From Allobosea lathyri (GTDB lineage: Bacteria; Pseudomonadota; Alphaproteobacteria; Rhizobiales; Beijerinckiaceae), in the NCBI RefSeq assembly GCF_900108245.1, contig NZ_FNUY01000005.1, positions 124,001 to 188,000 on the forward strand: a stretch of DNA of 64,000 nt, read 5' to 3'. A program made the translations under genes and the position numbers. Positions 52,832-63,523 of the stretch are shown here, piece after piece (within the stretch, counting starts at the first letter, position 1; every line of letters starts with the position of its first letter). Below the pieces are notes generated by a model. The model saw nothing but the letters and a program-made list of their open reading frames with translations. It searched no databases and was not told the origin of the DNA.

Positions 52832-55354
52832 ATGCGCGCCTTCGACAGCCCCCTTCCGATCGACGTCGTCCTCGACGACCTTGCCGCCGCATTGGGCGCC
52901 AGACCTAACGCCGTGCTCGTCGCACCGCCCGGCGCCGGCAAGACGACGCGCGTGCCGCTCGCACTTCTCGACGAGCCCTGGACGAAGGGCGGCAAGCTGA
53001 TCGTGCTGGAGCCGCGCCGGCTCGCGGCGCGCGGCGCAGCCAACCGCATGGCGCAGAGTTTGGGCGAGCGTGTCGGCGACACTGTCGGCCTGCGGGTCCG
53101 GCTCGGCTCCAAGATCGGGCCGAAGACCCGCATCGAGGTCGTCACTGAGGGCGTCTTCGCCCGCATGATCCTCGACGATCCCGCATTGGAGGGCATTGCC
53201 GCCGTGCTGTTCGACGAATTCCACGAGCGTTCGCTGGATGCTGATTTCGGGCTGGCGCTGGCGCTCGACGCGCAATCGGGCCTGCGCGAGGATCTGCGCA
53301 TCCTGGTGATGTCGGCGACGCTCGACGGCGCACGTGTCGCCAAGCTGCTCGGCGAGGCGCCTGTCATCGAGAGTCAGGGGCGCGCCTTCCCGGTCGAAAC
53401 GCGCTATCGCGGCCGCGATCCGCTGAAACGCATCGAGGATCAGGTCACCGATGCGGTGCTGCTGGCGCTGAACGAGCAGAGCGGCTCGTTGCTCGTCTTC
53501 CTGCCCGGCCAGGGCGAGATCAGGCGCGTCGAGGAGCGTCTGCGCGAGCGCCTGCGCGATCCGGCCGTTGAAATTGCGCCGCTCTATGGCGCGCTCGACC
53601 AGTCGGAGCAGGATCGCGCCGTGCTGCCCGCTGCCAAGGGCCGGCGCAAGGTCGTGCTCGCGACCGCCATCGCCGAAACCTCGCTGACGATCGAGGGCGT
53701 GCGGGTGGTGATCGATTGCGGCCTCGCCCGCGTGCCGGTCTACGAGCCCGATATCGGCGTCACCCGGCTGGAGACGCGCCGCGTCAGCCGCGCGGCGGCA
53801 GACCAGCGCCGCGGCCGCGCCGGGCGAACCGAGCCCGGCATCTGCTACCGGCTCTGGGACGAAGCTGGGACCGGCGCGCTGGAAGCCTTCGCGCGGCCCG
53901 AAATCCTCTCCGCCGATCTCGCTCCCCTGCTGCTCGATTGCGCCGCCTGGGGCGTGAACGACCCGACGCAGCTGGCTTTCCTCGATTCCCCACCTGCGCC
54001 CGCTCTGAAGGAAGGACGGGCGCTGCTGGCGAGCATCGGCGCGCTCGACGATGACGGCCGGATCACGCCGGACGGACGCGCGCTCCAGAACCTGCCGCTG
54101 CCGCCCCGTCTCGCACGCATGGTCACCAGCGCGGCCCGCTTCGGACAGGCTGGAGCCGCGGCCCTGCTTGCCGCCATATTGGTCGAGCGTGGGCTGGGTG
54201 GCGATGCGACCGATCTCTCCGAGCGCCTCGAACGCCTCGACCGCGAACGACTTGGCCGCGAACGCGGTGGCCGCGCCGCCGATATGCGCCGGCTGGCAGA
54301 GGGCTGGGCGCGGGCGGCCGAAAGGACGGGTCGGCCGGACAAGGATGCCGCCCTCACCACCGGCCTGCTGCTGGCATTCGCCTATCCCGACCGCGTGGCG
54401 AAATCGCGCAGTGTCGGCTCGGGGCAATTCCTGCTCGCCAACGGACGCGGAGCCGTAATCGAGCCCTCCCAGCGGCTGGCGCGCGAAAGCTACATCGTCG
54501 TGGCGGAGATGACCGGCGCGGCCCAGCAGTCCCGCGTCACCGCCGCAGCCGCGATCACGGAAGCCGATATCGCGATGCTCGTCGCCAACGGACTCGCGCC
54601 CTTCGGCATCGAGGAGCGCAGCGAGGTCAGCTTCGACCGCGCCGCCCGCGCCTTGCGTGCCCGCGCGGTACGGCGCTATGGCGCGCTCAGCCTGTCGGAG
54701 CGACCGCTGCCGGCGCTGCCATCCGCCGAGAATGCGGAGACGCTAGCGCAAGGCATCGCGGCGCTTGGCGTCGGCCTGCTGCCCTGGACGCGCGCGCAGC
54801 AGCAATTGCGCGAGCGCGCCGGCTTCCTCCGGCAGGCCTTTGCAGTCGGAGCGACCGACAATCCCTGGCCCGATCTGTCGGATGCCGGTCTGGCAATGGA
54901 CGCACAAACGTGGCTGGCGCCGCATATTGTCGGCCGCGCCTCCCTGGCGGCAATCGAGCCCGCCGACCTCGACTCCGCTTTGGCCGGGCTGTTGCCATGG
55001 GACCTGAAGCGCCGGCTCGACAGCGAGGCCCCCACGCATTTCACGGCCCCGACCGGCTCGAACCTCACTGTGGACTATGCCGCCGAGGCCGGACCGACGA
55101 TCTCGGTGCGCGTGCAGGAACTTTACGGCCTCTCCGTGCATCCGGCGCTGGCGGGCGGCCGCGTGCCGCTGGTGCTCGAGCTGTTGTCACCTGGACACAA
55201 GCCGGTCCAGATCACGCGCGACCTGCCGGGCTTCTGGCGCGGCTCCTGGGCTGCGGTAAAATCGGAGATGAAAGGCCGCTATCCCCGCCACCCATGGCCG
55301 GACGACCCCGCCGCCGCGCCGCCGACGACCCGCGCCAAGCCGCGCGGGACGTAA
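52832..55354 (+). CDS. hrpB: ATP-dependent helicase HrpB
   Basis: An 840-residue DEAH-family helicase. Walker [10 protein letters not shown], motif Ia [16 protein letters not shown], motif II as DEFHER, motif III MSATLDG, motif [15 protein letters not shown] and motif [14 protein letters not shown] are followed by HA2 and the HrpB-specific C-terminal region (HPWPDDP at the end). The ATG at 52832 is used; the frame upstream to 52766 is in the trpA leader region. Its cellular role in bacteria is not well settled (RNA metabolism). Divergent from trpA. Confidence 0.93.
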   Translation: MRAFDSPLPIDVVLDDLAAALGARPNAVLVAPPGAGKTTRVPLALLDEPWTKGGKLIVLEPRRLAARGAANRMAQSLGERVGDTVGLRVRLGSKIGPKTRIEVVTEGVFARMILDDPALEGIAAVLFDEFHERSLDADFGLALALDAQSGLREDLRILVMSATLDGARVAKLLGEAPVIESQGRAFPVETRYRGRDPLKRIEDQVTDAVLLALNEQSGSLLVFLPGQGEIRRVEERLRERLRDPAVEIAPLYGALDQSEQDRAVLPAAKGRRKVVLATAIAETSLTIEGVRVVIDCGLARVPVYEPDIGVTRLETRRVSRAAADQRRGRAGRTEPGICYRLWDEAGTGALEAFARPEILSADLAPLLLDCAAWGVNDPTQLAFLDSPPAPALKEGRALLASIGALDDDGRITPDGRALQNLPLPPRLARMVTSAARFGQAGAAALLAAILVERGLGGDATDLSERLERLDRERLGRERGGRAADMRRLAEGWARAAERTGRPDKDAALTTGLLLAFAYPDRVAKSRSVGSGQFLLANGRGAVIEPSQRLARESYIVVAEMTGAAQQSRVTAAAAITEADIAMLVANGLAPFGIEERSEVSFDRAARALRARAVRRYGALSLSERPLPALPSAENAETLAQGIAALGVGLLPWTRAQQQLRERAGFLRQAFAVGATDNPWPDLSDAGLAMDAQTWLAPHIVGRASLAAIEPADLDSALAGLLPWDLKRRLDSEAPTHFTAPTGSNLTVDYAAEAGPTISVRVQELYGLSVHPALAGGRVPLVLELLSPGHKPVQITRDLPGFWRGSWAAVKSEMKGRYPRHPWPDDPAAAPPTTRAKPRGT

Positions 55355-55360
55355 GCGCGC

Positions 55361-56173
55361 TCAGTTTCCCATCCGGTCCCGCCACTGGCGCTCGCCCGAG
55401 AGGCAATTGGCGTTCTGGTTCGTCGCCTGGGCCTTCTGGACCCGCGCCTCTCCGGCCGGCAGGTCCGCGATCTCGCGCAGCAGCTTGGTGCGCGTCGCAT
55501 CGACGAATTGGTGGCGCTCGCGGATCGGGATCACGAAGGCGCCGATGCCGGTGATGACGCAGTCGCGATAGTAGATGTCGAGGTCGTCGATATCGAAATA
55601 GCTCGCCTGTTTCAGCATTACCGGCAGGCCGTTGATGCTGATGCCCTTGGCGGCGGCCTCGTCGCGCGCCGCAGTGACCGGCCGGCCATCATTATTGGCG
55701 CCGTCGCCGGAGATATCGATCACCCGGCGCATGGCCGTGACGTTGGACTGTTCGAGCAGGGACATGCTGAGATCGATCGCGCCCGAGATCGAAGTCCGCC
55801 GGCCGCGCCGTGTCTGCGCCTCGCCGAGTTCCTCGGCAAAGGCGATCGCCGATTGTGGCGTCTCGATGATCGTCCAAGGCTTGACGATGTGCTGGAAGTT
55901 GCCCCCCGCCCATTCGAAATAGGTCACGGCGATCTTGCCGATCGCGCCCTTCGCGATCGCCTCATGCAGCTGCTTGGAGCGGAAGGCCTCGATATAACCG
56001 TTGCGCTGCAAGGCGAGTTCGTCGAGATCCATCGAAAAGGACACATCGACGGCCAGCACGAGCGCGACATCGACCTCCTCGGGCGGAGCAGTCGTCGACT
56101 GGGCATTGGGCGCAGCGCCGGTCCAAAGACCCGCCGCCGCAAGACTCAAGAGACCGCACAGCAAACGCCGCAT
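55361..56173 (-). CDS. DUF1194 von Willebrand-like secreted protein
   Basis: 270 residues with signal peptide (RRLLCGLLSLAAAGLWTGAAPNA). The start is ATG 56173, with GGAGG five bases upstream. The DUF1194 domain carries a MIDAS-like metal site, LAVDVSFSMD, and ISGDGANNDGRPV as the second metal loop; VTYFEWAG is typical. It is probably a periplasmic protein-interaction module, and the function is unknown. It converges on hrpB with a six-base gap. Confidence 0.88.
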   Translation of the reverse strand: MRRLLCGLLSLAAAGLWTGAAPNAQSTTAPPEEVDVALVLAVDVSFSMDLDELALQRNGYIEAFRSKQLHEAIAKGAIGKIAVTYFEWAGGNFQHIVKPWTIIETPQSAIAFAEELGEAQTRRGRRTSISGAIDLSMSLLEQSNVTAMRRVIDISGDGANNDGRPVTAARDEAAAKGISINGLPVMLKQASYFDIDDLDIYYRDCVITGIGAFVIPIRERHQFVDATRTKLLREIADLPAGEARVQKAQATNQNANCLSGERQWRDRMGN

Positions 56174-56312
56174 CGCCACCTCCGTCTTCATGTCGCGACA
56201 GGAGTGTGCGCCGGCTTTGGGTTTCCGCCAAGGCCGAAAGCTGGGCAGGCAGAGCCTTCTGGATCACCATCTCGTCGAAAGGCCGCTGGCGAGCCCGCGG
56301 GGCCTCAAGCAG

Positions 56313-56966
56313 TCAGCCGGCGCGGCGTGCATCCACGATGGCAATGGCCTTTGCCACGGCCTCCTCGATGGTCAGGGCTGAAGTGTCGAGGATGACGGCG
56401 TCGTCCGCCGCCTTGAGCGGGGCGTCGCTGCGGCCGGAATCGCGCGCATCGCGTCGGCGAATATCGGCCAGGATGCCCTCGAAAGTGGCGGCCTCCCCGC
56501 GCCCCGCGAGCTCCTTATGACGGCGCGCGGCGCGCACCTCGGGCGTGGCGGTGACGAAAAGCTTGGCCCGCGCCTGCGGGCAGATCACCGTGCCGATATC
56601 GCGTCCGTCGAGCACCGCCCCGCCGGATTGCGCCGCGAACCGGCGCTGGCGCGCGATCAGCCCGCTGCGCACGGCCGGCATCGCCGCGACGACGGAGGCG
56701 GCTTCGCCGATTTCCCGGCCGCGCAGGCTGTCCTCGGCGAAAGCGCTCTCGTCGAAGGTCGAGACGATCGCACCTGCCGCCTCGGCATCACGGATATCGT
56801 GCCCCGCTTCGAGGACTGCGCGCGCGACCATGCGGTAGAGCAGGCCGGTGTCGAGATAGGGCATGGCGTAATGCGCTGCCAGCCGGCGCGCCAGCGTGCC
56901 CTTGCCCGAGGCCGCCGGCCCATCGACCGCGATGACGAGCCGTCCCTTGCTTGCGTCGGTCGTCAT
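56313..56966 (-). CDS. cmk: Cytidylate kinase
   Basis: A 217-residue nucleoside monophosphate kinase. P-loop GPAASGKGT at 16-24; YLDTGLLYR for CMP binding; [15 protein letters not shown]; and the lid region [14 protein letters not shown]. It phosphorylates CMP and dCMP. Its start overlaps the aroA stop by four bases (ATGA), the common alphaproteobacterial aroA-cmk pair. Confidence 0.95.
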   Translation of the reverse strand: MTTDASKGRLVIAVDGPAASGKGTLARRLAAHYAMPYLDTGLLYRMVARAVLEAGHDIRDAEAAGAIVSTFDESAFAEDSLRGREIGEAASVVAAMPAVRSGLIARQRRFAAQSGGAVLDGRDIGTVICPQARAKLFVTATPEVRAARRHKELAGRGEAATFEGILADIRRRDARDSGRSDAPLKAADDAVILDTSALTIEEAVAKAIAIVDARRAG

Positions 56967-58333
56967 GCGATGTCGCCCCCCAGCTCATTCATCAGCGCGA
57001 TGAAGCCCGGGAAGCTGGTCGCGATCATGGCTCCGTCATCGATCTGCACCGGCTTTCGCGTGGCAAGCCCCATCACCAGGAAGCTCATGGCGATGCGGTG
57101 ATCGAGATGGGTCGCGGCCGTGCCGCCGCCCGCAACCTCCCCGCCTGTGCCATGCACAACGAGATCGTCGCCCTCGATCGTGCAGGTGACACCTGCCGCC
57201 TTCAGCCCGGCTTCCACCGCGGCAAGACGATCCGATTCCTTGACCCGCAATTCCTGCAACCCGCGCATGCGGGTGGTACCCGCGGCAAAGGCGGCCGCGA
57301 CCGCCAGCACCGGGTATTCGTCGATCATCGAGGGCGCGCGCTCGGGCGGCACGTCGACGCCCTGCAGGCCGGACGCCCGGACCCGCAGCGTCGCGACGGC
57401 CTCGCCGCCCTCATTGCCCTCGTTTTCGACGGTGATATCGGCGCCCATCTCGCGCAATGTCGTCAAAAACCCGCTGCGAAGCGGGTTGGTCATCACGCTT
57501 TCGATCAGGATCTCGGAGCCCGGCACGATCAGCGCCGCGACCAAGGGAAAAGCTGCCGAGGACGGGTCGGCCGGCACGGCGACCGGCGCAGCCTGCAATT
57601 CGGGCTGGCCCTTCAGCACGATGCGGCGGCCATGCGCGCCCTCCTTGGTAACATCAACCTGCGCGCCAAAATGGCGCAGCATCGTTTCGGTATGGTCGCG
57701 GGTCGCCTCGGTTTCGATCACGGTCGTCTCGCCCGGTGCTGCCAGCCCCGCCAGCAGCACCGCCGATTTGATCTGCGCCGAGGCCACCGGCGTGCGGTAG
57801 ATGATCGGCACCGGCTCCCTCGGCCCGCGCAGCGTCAGCGGCACGCGGCCGCCCTCCTGCGCCGAGACGATCGTCGTGCCCATCAGTTCGAGCGGATCGA
57901 GAATGCGCCGCATCGGCCGTTTGCGCAGCGAGGCGTCGCCATCGAAGGTCGTCGTGATCGGATGGGCGCCGCAGACGCCCATCATCAGGCGCGAGCCCGT
58001 GCCGGCATTGCCGAAATCGAGCACCCCGGCGGGTTCGCGCAGACCGCCGATGCCGACGCCCCGAACCCGCCAGGCGCCCGGGCCGTCGTGATGCACGATC
58101 GCGCCGAGCGCGCGGGCGGCATCAGCCGTGCGCATGACGTCCTCGCCCTCCAGCAGGCCGCTGACCTTCGTCTCGCCGATGGCGAGCAGGCCGAAGATCA
58201 GCGCGCGATGCGACATGGATTTGTCGCCGGGCACGCGGACGCGGCCCGATAGCGGACCGCCGGCGCGCGCCGTGACGGGAACGGGGTGCTGAGCGTGGGC
58301 CAAAGAGCTCTGCCGGCTTGGTCGATCGGGCAT
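56963..58333 (-). CDS. aroA: EPSP synthase (3-phosphoshikimate 1-carboxyvinyltransferase)
   Basis: A 456-residue enzyme of the shikimate pathway. Core motifs are [86 protein letters not shown] and [11 protein letters not shown]. Overall it follows the class II (Agrobacterium CP4-like) pattern, but the residue equal to the CP4 resistance alanine (A100) is glycine here (G111), as in class I enzymes. It heads aroA-cmk and is divergent from the TIGR02300 gene across 244 bases in which no other gene is seen. Confidence 0.95.
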   Translation of the reverse strand: MPDRPSRQSSLAHAQHPVPVTARAGGPLSGRVRVPGDKSMSHRALIFGLLAIGETKVSGLLEGEDVMRTADAARALGAIVHHDGPGAWRVRGVGIGGLREPAGVLDFGNAGTGSRLMMGVCGAHPITTTFDGDASLRKRPMRRILDPLELMGTTIVSAQEGGRVPLTLRGPREPVPIIYRTPVASAQIKSAVLLAGLAAPGETTVIETEATRDHTETMLRHFGAQVDVTKEGAHGRRIVLKGQPELQAAPVAVPADPSSAAFPLVAALIVPGSEILIESVMTNPLRSGFLTTLREMGADITVENEGNEGGEAVATLRVRASGLQGVDVPPERAPSMIDEYPVLAVAAAFAAGTTRMRGLQELRVKESDRLAAVEAGLKAAGVTCTIEGDDLVVHGTGGEVAGGGTAATHLDHRIAMSFLVMGLATRKPVQIDDGAMIATSFPGFIALMNELGGDIA

Positions 58334-58577
58334 TCTGGCTGCCTAGCACGCCCTCCCGTCACGCGTCACGTGCCCGCCACAGCTCCCACCCGGTCCATAT
58401 TCATCGCGCCGGCTGCGGCTGGTTTGCCCTGCACGGTGAGGCCGATGCAGCCCAAAAACGCCGCCGCCTCTCTTTGGCATCGCGCCCCGACACGCAATCA
58501 GTATTTGACAGCGCCGCTCGCCACGACTAACGGACGCGCCTGCTTTTCAGAACATGAATGATTGAAGGTCCGACGCA

Positions 58578-58970
58578 GTGGCGAAACCGGAACTTGGAAC
58601 AAAACGCGTTTGCCCGACAACGGGCCGCAAATTCTATGATCTCAACAAGGACCCGATCGTCTCGCCCTATACGGGCCAGTCGTTCCCGCGCTCGACCTTC
58701 GAGCCGCAGGCGAAGGCTGCTGCCGCTGCTGCAAAGCCGGCCGAGGACGAGGAAGAGGCCGAGGTTGCCGACGGCGCGGTCGAGCTCGTCTCGCTCGACG
58801 AGGCGGATGCCGAGACCAGCGAGAAGGAAGCTGTCGTCACCAGCGAGGACGACATCGAAGTCGAGGACGACATCGCCCCCGAGGACGACACGTTCCTGGA
58901 GGAAGAGGAAGGCGATGACGACGTTGCCGACCTGATCGACAGCGATATCGAGGGCGACGAGGACGTCTGA
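58578..58970 (+). CDS. TIGR02300 family protein
   Basis: 130 residues starting at a GTG (AAGG ten bases upstream). The conserved N-terminal ~45 residues, LGTKRVCPTTGRKFYDLNKDP and PYTGQSFPRSTFE, define this small alphaproteobacterial family. The C-terminal two thirds are very acidic (EDEEEAE.. EEEEGDDDVADLI.. EGDEDV) and probably disordered. The single cysteine leaves no full zinc site. Function unknown. Confidence 0.9.
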   Translation: MAKPELGTKRVCPTTGRKFYDLNKDPIVSPYTGQSFPRSTFEPQAKAAAAAAKPAEDEEEAEVADGAVELVSLDEADAETSEKEAVVTSEDDIEVEDDIAPEDDTFLEEEEGDDDVADLIDSDIEGDEDV

Positions 58971-59150
58971 GGACATCCTGAAAAAGAATGACGATTGCGC
59001 AACAATAGGCGCTTGAGTCTTCGGCCGCAGCCGCCTATAGAGCGCTTCGTCGCCGCTGCGGCGACGAAGATCAGAGGGTTCGCCCCGCCGCAATGCCGGC
59101 AGCGCAGCCCTCGGAAGTTTACCGGTTGACCCCCAAATCAACCGGCTAGT

Positions 59151-59226
<76 letters not shown>

Positions 59227-59358
59227 AATTCTCTTCCCCGGCATTTGAGGTTATGCGGGCGTTCGCGCTATCGCGCGAAGATCCCCCGCATTTGACGCGG
59301 CAGCCTGCGAATAGGCGAAATGCCGCGCGCTCGGGCTTTGATCAGCGTCTTCGCACAA

Positions 59359-59799
59359 TCATCTTACGACAGCGCCCCGCGCGCGACCGCCGCTTGGCAA
59401 TCGGCAAGAGCAACCCGTATTGACCGGCGCCGGATCTGTGAGAACGCAGATTCTCCGTGGCGTCTGGCAATGACGGCCATTGGCCCTGCTTACCGGCCGG
59501 TCGCTGGATCGATACCCCGCCCCGAAGCCAGCATCGCTCAAAGGCTGCGCGCGCCCGTATCCGCGTCCATACCCCCCGCCGTAGTTGATAGGCGGCCCTG
59601 CACCCGGGATACCCCCTCCGTCCGAGCGCAACCGGAGATCCGGCACATTGTCACTCAGCGACGGCGGCCCGAGACCACGTCTGGGGCCGTCGGGCGTGAG
59701 CGGGCCGTTGCCGGGCGTGCCGACAAGCTGCGCACCTGCGGGCAATGCGAGAAGAAGGGTGGGCATCAAAGCCAACGCCGCGAGGACATTGCGCGTCAC
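59359..59799 (-). CDS. Secreted protein with C-terminal cysteine motif
   Basis: 146 residues with a clear signal peptide (NVLAALALMPTLLLALPAGAQ). A Gly/Pro-rich low-complexity middle (PINYGGGYGRGYGRAQ) is followed by a C-terminal motif with four cysteines: CQTPRRICVLTDPAPVNTGC and SCRLPSGGRARG. I have seen this C-terminal pattern in other Hyphomicrobiales secreted proteins, but I know no function. It is probably periplasmic with disulfides. Confidence 0.72.
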   Translation of the reverse strand: MTRNVLAALALMPTLLLALPAGAQLVGTPGNGPLTPDGPRRGLGPPSLSDNVPDLRLRSDGGGIPGAGPPINYGGGYGRGYGRAQPLSDAGFGAGYRSSDRPVSRANGRHCQTPRRICVLTDPAPVNTGCSCRLPSGGRARGAVVR

Positions 59800-59938
59800 T
59801 GCTGGGCACTCCCATAACTGGCTGCTTAAGCCGGCGAGATAACGGGTTCATCCTGCCACGACTTCCCGAATTAGGCGGCACAAATTGATCATCGGCCGTT
59901 TTCGTCGGCATGCCCGCGCCGCGAGCCTCCGCAAGCCG

Positions 59939-60727
59939 TCACGCCGCCTGTCTGAGACCGACCTCGAACGGCGACAAGACCACCGTGCCGGCCGTGATCG
60001 AGGCCAGGGTATTGCAGGGCAAGGCCTGCCAGCATTCGCGCGCCGCATCGACCGGCTCGGAGGCGATGATGACGCTGTCGCCACGGTCGCAGAGATACAG
60101 GCTCGGCGGCTTGGCGTCGGAAGACCAGCGTACGGCGTGGATGGTCTCACCATCGGCAAGCGCGGCCGCACAGCGCAGCGGCTCGCGAATGCCGGCCTGG
60201 TGCATCAACGACAGAGCATCGGCCAATGCAGCGGCAAGCGCCTCGCCGGGCCCGAAACCCTCAGCGATCCGGGCCAGCGTGAGCAGGAAGATCGCCTCCG
60301 AATCAGTCGTGCCGACGCGGGCGTCGTAGAGCAGATCGGGAATCAGCGCCTCGAGCCGGCGCCGGATCAGGGCGTAACCGCCGATCTGGCCGTTATGCAT
60401 GAAGAGGTGGCGACCATGGACGAAGGGGTGGCAGTTGGCCCGCGTCGTCGCCGTGCCGGTCGCCGCCCGGACATGGGCGAAGAACAGATGCGAGCGGACC
60501 TGACGGGCGATCGAGAGCAGGTTCTCGTCAGACCAGGCCGGGCGCACCTCGCGATACTGGCCGGGCTCCGCCTTTTCACCATACCAGCCGACGCCGAAAC
60601 CGTCGCCATTGGTTCCCGTCTTGGCCTCCTCGGCGTGGAGCGATTGATGGATCAGGGAATGGCAGGGCGCCGCGACAAGGTCCTCCAGAAAGACCGGAGC
60701 GCCGGAATAGGCAAGGAAACGGCACAT
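59939..60727 (-). CDS. Class II glutamine amidotransferase (YafJ/EgtC type)
   Basis: 262 residues starting MCRFLAYSG, so the nucleophile is Cys2 after methionine removal. NGDGFGVGWYG, FFAHVRAATGT, NCHPFVHGRHLFMHNGQIGG and GTTDSEAIFLLTL are the class II amidotransferase motifs. It stands alone, without egt genes, so it is better called YafJ-like than EgtC. The ATG at 60727 is fixed by the catalytic cysteine; nine residues upstream in frame are not needed. Confidence 0.92.
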   Translation of the reverse strand: MCRFLAYSGAPVFLEDLVAAPCHSLIHQSLHAEEAKTGTNGDGFGVGWYGEKAEPGQYREVRPAWSDENLLSIARQVRSHLFFAHVRAATGTATTRANCHPFVHGRHLFMHNGQIGGYALIRRRLEALIPDLLYDARVGTTDSEAIFLLTLARIAEGFGPGEALAAALADALSLMHQAGIREPLRCAAALADGETIHAVRWSSDAKPPSLYLCDRGDSVIIASEPVDAARECWQALPCNTLASITAGTVVLSPFEVGLRQAA

Positions 60728-60948
60728 GATCGGTCCCGAATCAGCCGCGGGCACGATGCCGCGAAGAGGAGATTATTCTCCGAAAAATGAATGTCCGCAT
60801 AATGGCCTGATCAGGTACTTCCACCCTCGGCGCCGCGGCGCTCGCACCAACTGCCTGCAGAAAGTCGTCACACGACCCCCGCGCCTTGCAGCGGTTGCTA
60901 GCCTCAGATGCCTCGTCTAACCAGAACCCCGAGATCACGGGCGGGGGA

Positions 60949-62370
60949 ATGGCTTTGACGAAGATTGCGATTCGGGGCGCAGTCGCCCTCGCGCTGTGCC
61001 TGGCCTCGACTGCCGCCTTCGCCGCGGGCGATATCGGCGGCGCGACGCTGGGGGCGGCCTGGGCCCTGCCCTTCGCCGGCATGCTGCTCTCGATTGCGCT
61101 GGGGCCGGTGCTGTTCCCGCATCTCTGGGAACATCATTACGGCAAGTTCGCCGCCTTCTGGGCGGTCCTCGTGCTGGTCCCGCTCGTGCTGTGGCGCGGC
61201 TTTGACCCGGCGCTCGGCGCGCTGCTGCACACTGCGCTGCTCGAATACATCCCCTTCATCATCCTGCTGTTTGCGCTCTTCACCATCGCCGGCGGCATCC
61301 TGATCATGGGCAATCTGCACGGCTCGCCGGCAACCAACACGACCTTGCTGGCAATCGGCACGCTGATGGCGAGCGTGGTGGGCACGACGGGGGCCTCGAT
61401 CATCATGATCCGCCCGCTGCTGCGCGCCAACGACAACCGCCGCCACAATGTCCATGTCGTGGTGTTCTTCATTTTCCTGGTCTCGAATATCGGCGGGTCG
61501 CTGACGCCGCTGGGCGATCCCCCGCTGTTCCTCGGCTTCCTGCGCGGCGTCTCGTTCTTCTGGACGACGACACATCTGCTGCCAGCCACGAGCTTTGCCG
61601 TGATCGTGCTGCTGGCGCTGTTCTTCGCGCTCGACAGCTGGTTCTTCCGCAAGGAGGGCAAGCCCGTCCTGAAGGACCCGACGCCCGACCGCGCGATCAA
61701 GCTCTACGGCAAGGTCAATTTTCTTCTGCTCGGAGGCGTCATCGCGACGATCCTGATGTCCGCCTCCTGGAAACCGGGCATCGCCTTCGACCTCCATGGC
61801 GTTCGCATCGAACTGCAGAATCTCGCACGCGACCTGATCCTCCTGGGGCTGGCGGGACTGTCCCTCAAGCTGACGCCGGGTCCGGTGCGCGCCGGAAACG
61901 AGTTCAGTTGGGGGCCGATCAAGGAGGTCGCGAAGCTTTTCGCCGGCATCTTCATCTGCATCATCCCCGTCCTGGCGATGCTGCAGGCGGGCAAGGACGG
62001 CGCGTTTGCGCCGCTCGTGGCGCTGGTCAGTCACCCCGACGGATCGCCGAACAATTTCGCCTATTTCTGGCTGACGGGCGCACTCTCCTCCTTCCTCGAC
62101 AATGCCCCGACCTATCTGGTCTTCTTCGAACTGGCCGGCGGCGACGCCAAGGCACTGATGACGACCGGAGCATTGACGCTGACGGCGATCTCGGCCGGCG
62201 CGGTCTTCATGGGAGCCAACAGCTATATCGGCAACGCCCCGAACTTCATGGTCTACGCCATCGCCAAGGACCGGAAGGTCGCGATGCCCAGCTTCTTCGG
62301 CTATATGCTCTGGTCGGGCGCGATCCTGATTCCGCTGTTTCTTGTGCAGACGTTTGTGTTCTTCAGGTAG
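60949..62370 (+). CDS. Sodium:proton antiporter / citrate-transporter-like (CitMHS_2)
   Basis: A 473-residue membrane protein with an N-terminal signal-like helix and about 12 further segments. Ion-transporter superfamily features are LVSNIGGSLTPLGDPPLFLG and, in the second half, GALSSFLDNAPTYLVFF and MGANSYIGNAPNFMVYAIA, the paired N-P-rich hairpins of NhaD/ArsB-like carriers. It is usually labelled a sodium:proton antiporter; true substrate unproven. The ATG at 60949 follows GGGGGA closely. The 221 bases between it and the amidotransferase start hold nothing else clear. Confidence 0.85.
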   Translation: MALTKIAIRGAVALALCLASTAAFAAGDIGGATLGAAWALPFAGMLLSIALGPVLFPHLWEHHYGKFAAFWAVLVLVPLVLWRGFDPALGALLHTALLEYIPFIILLFALFTIAGGILIMGNLHGSPATNTTLLAIGTLMASVVGTTGASIIMIRPLLRANDNRRHNVHVVVFFIFLVSNIGGSLTPLGDPPLFLGFLRGVSFFWTTTHLLPATSFAVIVLLALFFALDSWFFRKEGKPVLKDPTPDRAIKLYGKVNFLLLGGVIATILMSASWKPGIAFDLHGVRIELQNLARDLILLGLAGLSLKLTPGPVRAGNEFSWGPIKEVAKLFAGIFICIIPVLAMLQAGKDGAFAPLVALVSHPDGSPNNFAYFWLTGALSSFLDNAPTYLVFFELAGGDAKALMTTGALTLTAISAGAVFMGANSYIGNAPNFMVYAIAKDRKVAMPSFFGYMLWSGAILIPLFLVQTFVFFR

Positions 62371-62475
62371 CCAGCCCCGCCATTGGCGGGCGTAGCGCAG
62401 CGCAGACCTGCAAATCTCAGGGCCAGAGAGCACTGGTTGCCCGATGGTCGGGTCAGGCCCGCCGTGACGACTGGC

Positions 62476-63486
62476 TTACGGACGCCCGGTCGGCACGCCT
62501 TCCCGGATCTTCGCGGAGAACTGGGGATCGTCGAGCGACAGGCCGCGCGCCTTCTCGCCGATATGTGCCTGCCGGACGAGTTCGTCGAGCGGGATATCCT
62601 GCCTGACCGCGCCGATGCGCTGGAGATAACCCGGCAGATAGCCAGAGAGCAGCACGCGCGGGTCTAGCGGCAGCGAGAAGGTCCAGCCGGGCGCGACCGA
62701 ACCGACGAGGTGATAGACCACGGTGGTGCAGTTGGTGGTGAGCGTGTTGTACCAGCGCGGCTGTTTCGCCAGCCGGTTCACGTCCTGGGCATAGGCGAGC
62801 AGGACGTCACGCGCCTGGGCCGGCGTCGTAGCCAGCCGAAACAGCCGCACGTCTTCCTTGCGCGCATTGCTGCGCAGGCCGACGAGATCGCGCTCGTCGG
62901 CGGCGACATAGGCCATCTCATAGGAGCGGAAGAAGCCGGCGAGCGCCGACCATTCCTCGCCCTTCTCGCGCCTGACCTCGATCGAGAAGGTCAGCGGCAG
63001 GGCGTCCTTGAAGGTGAAGCTGACCAGGAGATGGGCGATGGCCTCGCCCGACCAATAGGACAGGAACAGGTCGGCACCCTCGATCTGCGTGAGATCGTAG
63101 CTGCGCGTCTCCCAGTGCTGATCGTAATCAGCCTCGGTCCGCCAGCGGAAATGGCGCAGATTGGTGACGGTGAGCCTGTCCCCCTCGCGCGCGATTTCGG
63201 GCAGCCGGGCAAGCTCGGGAATCCAGTCGCGATCATGCGACGGCACCATGCCGTTCCACCAGCCGAGCAGGCCGATGAACACGGCGGCAAAGCCCAGCGG
63301 CAGCCGCAATGCGCCGGTCCAGATCCCGACAAGGCCGGCCAGCGCAGCCAGGCCGAAGCCGATGGCGCCGACAATCGCGACTGTGCCGTTGAGGCGAAAC
63401 AGCAGGAGACCGATGCCCCATAATCCCGCGCCAAGGATGACGAAGGTGGTCAGAAGCTTCAGCAAAACGAAAAAGAGGCGGCTCAT
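62476..63486 (-). CDS. DUF4105 membrane protein
   Basis: 336 residues. Three N-terminal membrane helices (to about residue 90) precede the DUF4105 domain: NLRHFRWRTEADYDQHWETRSYDLTQI, FLSYWSGEAIAHLLVSFTF, YNTLTTNCTTVVYHLV and RVLLSGYLPGYLQRIG. The central NC (Asn-Cys) and the His suggest a papain-like or NlpC-like fold, and the domain faces the periplasm. Function unknown. The gap of ~105 bases to the antiporter has a few short inverted segments but no gene. Confidence 0.87.
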   Translation of the reverse strand: MSRLFFVLLKLLTTFVILGAGLWGIGLLLFRLNGTVAIVGAIGFGLAALAGLVGIWTGALRLPLGFAAVFIGLLGWWNGMVPSHDRDWIPELARLPEIAREGDRLTVTNLRHFRWRTEADYDQHWETRSYDLTQIEGADLFLSYWSGEAIAHLLVSFTFKDALPLTFSIEVRREKGEEWSALAGFFRSYEMAYVAADERDLVGLRSNARKEDVRLFRLATTPAQARDVLLAYAQDVNRLAKQPRWYNTLTTNCTTVVYHLVGSVAPGWTFSLPLDPRVLLSGYLPGYLQRIGAVRQDIPLDELVRQAHIGEKARGLSLDDPQFSAKIREGVPTGRP

Positions 63487-63523
63487 GGCCGCCTCTCGTA
63501 ACACAGAACTGCGATTCGCTTGG

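Noticed and set aside
60904..62433. 509-codon minus-strand ORF opposite the antiporter gene
   Set aside because: Antisense of a membrane-protein gene; the translated product is highly charged with no membrane segments or domains.
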